From Leptolyngbya sp. Heron Island J (GTDB lineage Bacteria > Cyanobacteriota > Cyanobacteriia > Phormidesmidales > Phormidesmidaceae), in NCBI RefSeq assembly GCF_000482245.1, contig NZ_AWNH01000045.1, positions 1 through 64,000 of the forward strand: a DNA stretch of 64,000 nucleotides. Reading direction: 5' to 3'. The stretch's first letter is position 1. Each line of letters opens with the position of its first letter. The notes beneath the pieces were generated by a model, which was not told the DNA's origin, did no database searches, and was given only the letters and a program-made list of their open reading frames with translations. A program made the position numbers and the translations under genes. Shown piece by piece: positions 62,477-64,000 of this stretch.

Positions 62477-63058
62477 TATGCCTGGAGCTTTAAAGGTAGC
62501 AATGTGTGCAATCTGGCATGACAGGTAGAGGTGAGCAAGGGCTATCGAAAGCAGAAATTTCCTCAATACTGGTAACGGTATTTTTTTGAGGAAAGCTCCT
62601 CAAGCATGAAGGGCAGCCGCAATAATAGTCTTATTTATACTAGTCAATAAAAATTAAACCATTCAAAAAGTCTAACAATCTAGCATATCGCTCTATTTAA
62701 TAATAGGTATAAAATACCTTACCCTGTCAATATTTAAGAGATACGATATCTATTCTTTCTTCGATTTTATAGTTTCTTTGGTTAACGCTCATCAGAGGAA
62801 TTCAGCTTTTTCAGCTCTTTGTTCTTTCGAGAGAATGGTTGGGATTACTGGTTTGAGCATGATACAACGCCAGAAATACTTAACGAGGCTAGCGGCGATT
62901 TTTTAAGCTTATTCCTCTATTCTTACTGTTCGAGCACCAACCTCGAAAAGGCAAGAATGACTCTGAATCTATCGACTACTCCTCTTTAGAGGATAAAGCA
63001 GTCTTGAGAAGATTTTCGTTATCGCTTCTGAGAGTTCGGGAAACTTAAGGGAGCATTA

Positions 63059-63211
63059 ATGGTTATTCGCCCATTAGTGAGACAGTTGGGCTCGACGATA
63101 TTGTCTGCCCAAGAGGTTGCCTGGAACGTATTAAATATACTGGTTGGCTCCCTAAAGCCGCTGAGTTTAAGGGACTTTGAGATGGGGGTTCCCACCTACT
63201 TTGCAGAATAG
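63059..63211 (+). CDS. Possible 50-residue small protein
   Basis: ATG at 63059 is preceded by AAGGGAG at a normal spacing. The product (MVIRPLVRQLGSTILSAQEV...) has a helical, partly hydrophobic centre. No family recognised. The next small ORF starts 14 bases after its stop. Confidence 0.3.
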   Translation: MVIRPLVRQLGSTILSAQEVAWNVLNILVGSLKPLSLRDFEMGVPTYFAE

Positions 63212-63224
63212 GAGAGCATATCCA

Positions 63225-63422
63225 ATGCTAAATACTACCTTTAAAGCACCCTCTAATATTTTAAATCTGCGTGTAGCGTTCCGTTGGAAAAGGTTATCTG
63301 TAAACGCTGTATTGAGAATGGTGATGGAGCGTATAAATGTCCTTAGCACTAGAGCGTTTGTCAACGTTTGGCAGCCAAAATTTGTGGTGGATATTGGGCA
63401 TTTCCGTAGTTTTTGCCAATAA
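63225..63422 (+). CDS. Possible 65-residue small basic protein
   Basis: ATG at 63225, with AGGAGA about ten bases upstream overlapping the stop of the previous ORF. The product is basic (FRWKRLSVNAVLRMVMERIN) with no recognised domain. Its stop lies 25 bases before the PatA-like start. Confidence 0.25.
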   Translation: MLNTTFKAPSNILNLRVAFRWKRLSVNAVLRMVMERINVLSTRAFVNVWQPKFVVDIGHFRSFCQ

Positions 63423-63446
63423 AACCAGAGCTGGGCATTCAAAAAT

Positions 63447-64000
63447 ATGACTGAGTCTGTACTTAATGTGCTGCCGTTAGAACATGAGTTTTCAGTGGCT
63501 ACACTGACTAAAAACATCAAGGCGATTATTCAGACCCAGACTAATGGTTATATTCACTTAAAAACGATTACTGGGGAGCAGTGGTGGCTTGATTTTCGAG
63601 TTGGGCGGCTGCTATGGGCTGGTGGTGGGCAACATCGGTTTCGACGGTGGCAACGTTTGCTGCGGACACATTGTCCAGACTTACCGCCAGATGAGGTGCG
63701 GCTAAGGGAATCGGAAGTATTTGACCATTGGGAATATGTAGCGCTTTCAGTGCTAGTACGGAGACAACAGATGACGCGTGAGATTGCGATCGCTATCATC
63801 CAAGCCACCCTAACAGAAGTACTCTTTGATATTTGTCAGGCAGTCAGCAATATCACTCAGATCGCACACTCTATGGATCATCAGGCCCGATTAAGTGAAC
63901 CAATGGCAATTTTGAGTAGTACAGCGCTGTTTTATCGAGTGAGGACAGAATTACAATCGTGGCAGAACGCAGAACTCAATGAAGCTTCGCCCAATCTAGC
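63447..64000 (+). CDS. PatA/PixG-type response regulator, 3' end cut by the window
   Basis: The frame is open from ATG 63447 to the right edge (184 full codons). The visible part is the N-terminal PatA-type (DUF4388-like) domain: GYIHLKTITGEQWWLDFRVGRLLWAGGGQHRFRRWQRLL and WEYVALSVLVRRQQMTREIAIAIIQATLTEVLFDICQA. In full-length relatives a CheY-like receiver follows at the C-terminus. Such genes head chemotaxis-like operons for pilus motility (PixG, TaxP1), and PatA controls heterocyst pattern in Anabaena. Which applies cannot be seen here. Confidence 0.85.
   Translation, partial: MTESVLNVLPLEHEFSVATLTKNIKAIIQTQTNGYIHLKTITGEQWWLDFRVGRLLWAGGGQHRFRRWQRLLRTHCPDLPPDEVRLRESEVFDHWEYVALSVLVRRQQMTREIAIAIIQATLTEVLFDICQAVSNITQIAHSMDHQARLSEPMAILSSTALFYRVRTELQSWQNAELNEASPNL

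Larger units (their letters stand above)
62477..63446. other. Long intergenic region before the PatA-like gene
   Basis: 970 bases, AT-rich in the first half. Two short ORFs with good ribosome-binding sites lie at 63059 and 63225 (listed). No RNA gene recognised; the promoter of a downstream regulator operon is likely here. Confidence 0.4.

Noticed and set aside
63167-63520. 117-codon minus-strand ORF
   Set aside because: Antisense to the PatA-like start and to the small ORFs; composition (Phe, Cys, Leu-rich, no pattern) suggests chance.

Overview
The window is a stretch of cyanobacterial chromosome. The evidence is direct: plastocyanin (petE) and cytochrome c6 (petJ) lie head to head, and cp12, ycf23, ycf37, an NdbB-type NADH dehydrogenase, a PatD-like and a PatA-like gene are present. 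The octamer GCGATCGC (HIP1), the known over-represented palindrome of many cyanobacteria, occurs roughly every 2-3 kb on both strands. Coding density is high, start codons are often GTG or TTG, and Shine-Dalgarno sites are irregular. I see no rRNA, tRNA, CRISPR array, transposase or prophage. It reads as core genome of a filamentous or unicellular, probably Leptolyngbya-like cyanobacterium; the genus is inference.

Layout. 0-8 kb: 3' part of PRPP synthetase (cut by the left edge), ankyrin protein, NUDIX hydrolase, adk-ycf23, rpmI-rplT, an amino-acid-type binding protein, ycf37, a tandem-domain PTPS and a DUF4278 protein. 8-17.8 kb: TerB-like protein, a CobW-type metal GTPase with a His-rich loop coupled to a dtd gene broken by one in-frame amber codon, a HAD hydrolase, mreBCD, ssb, DUF2062 and mnmE. 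17.8-28.8 kb: RelA/SpoT, PatD-like protein, zinc-ribbon protein, double-ATPase oligopeptide-type ABC protein, petE/petJ, an alpha-amylase-like lipoprotein that lacks catalytic residues, and ftsH. 28.8-41 kb: GGDEF-EAL protein, recN, UbiB-type kinase, anti-sigma-like protein, FIST sensor, cp12, DUF3177 and DAHP synthase. 41-47.7 kb: an envelope/signalling group made of an outer-membrane barrel, a FecR-domain protein and a CHASE2-Ser/Thr kinase. 47.7-64 kb: NYN protein, glutathionyl-hydroquinone-reductase-type GST, folate cyclo-ligase, TPR protein, small membrane protein, GHL10 protein, ndbB, HAD hydrolase, two tandem signal peptidases I, dihydroorotase-like protein, double histidine phosphatase, comF, and the start of a PatA/PixG-type regulator cut by the right edge.

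How the genes fit together. Most are housekeeping: nucleotide supply (prs, adk, dihydroorotase-like), translation (rpmI, rplT, mnmE, dtd), cell shape (mreBCD), DNA maintenance (ssb, recN), proteolysis and export (ftsH, two lepB), and photosynthetic electron flow and its redox control (petE, petJ, cp12, ycf37, ndbB). The points most worth a second look are the pseudoenzyme-like amylase, the amber-interrupted dtd, the paired inverted repeats next to petE and petJ, the FecR/CHASE2-kinase/barrel group, and small ORFs in the long gaps. No strong candidate for a wholly new defence or mobile system was seen.
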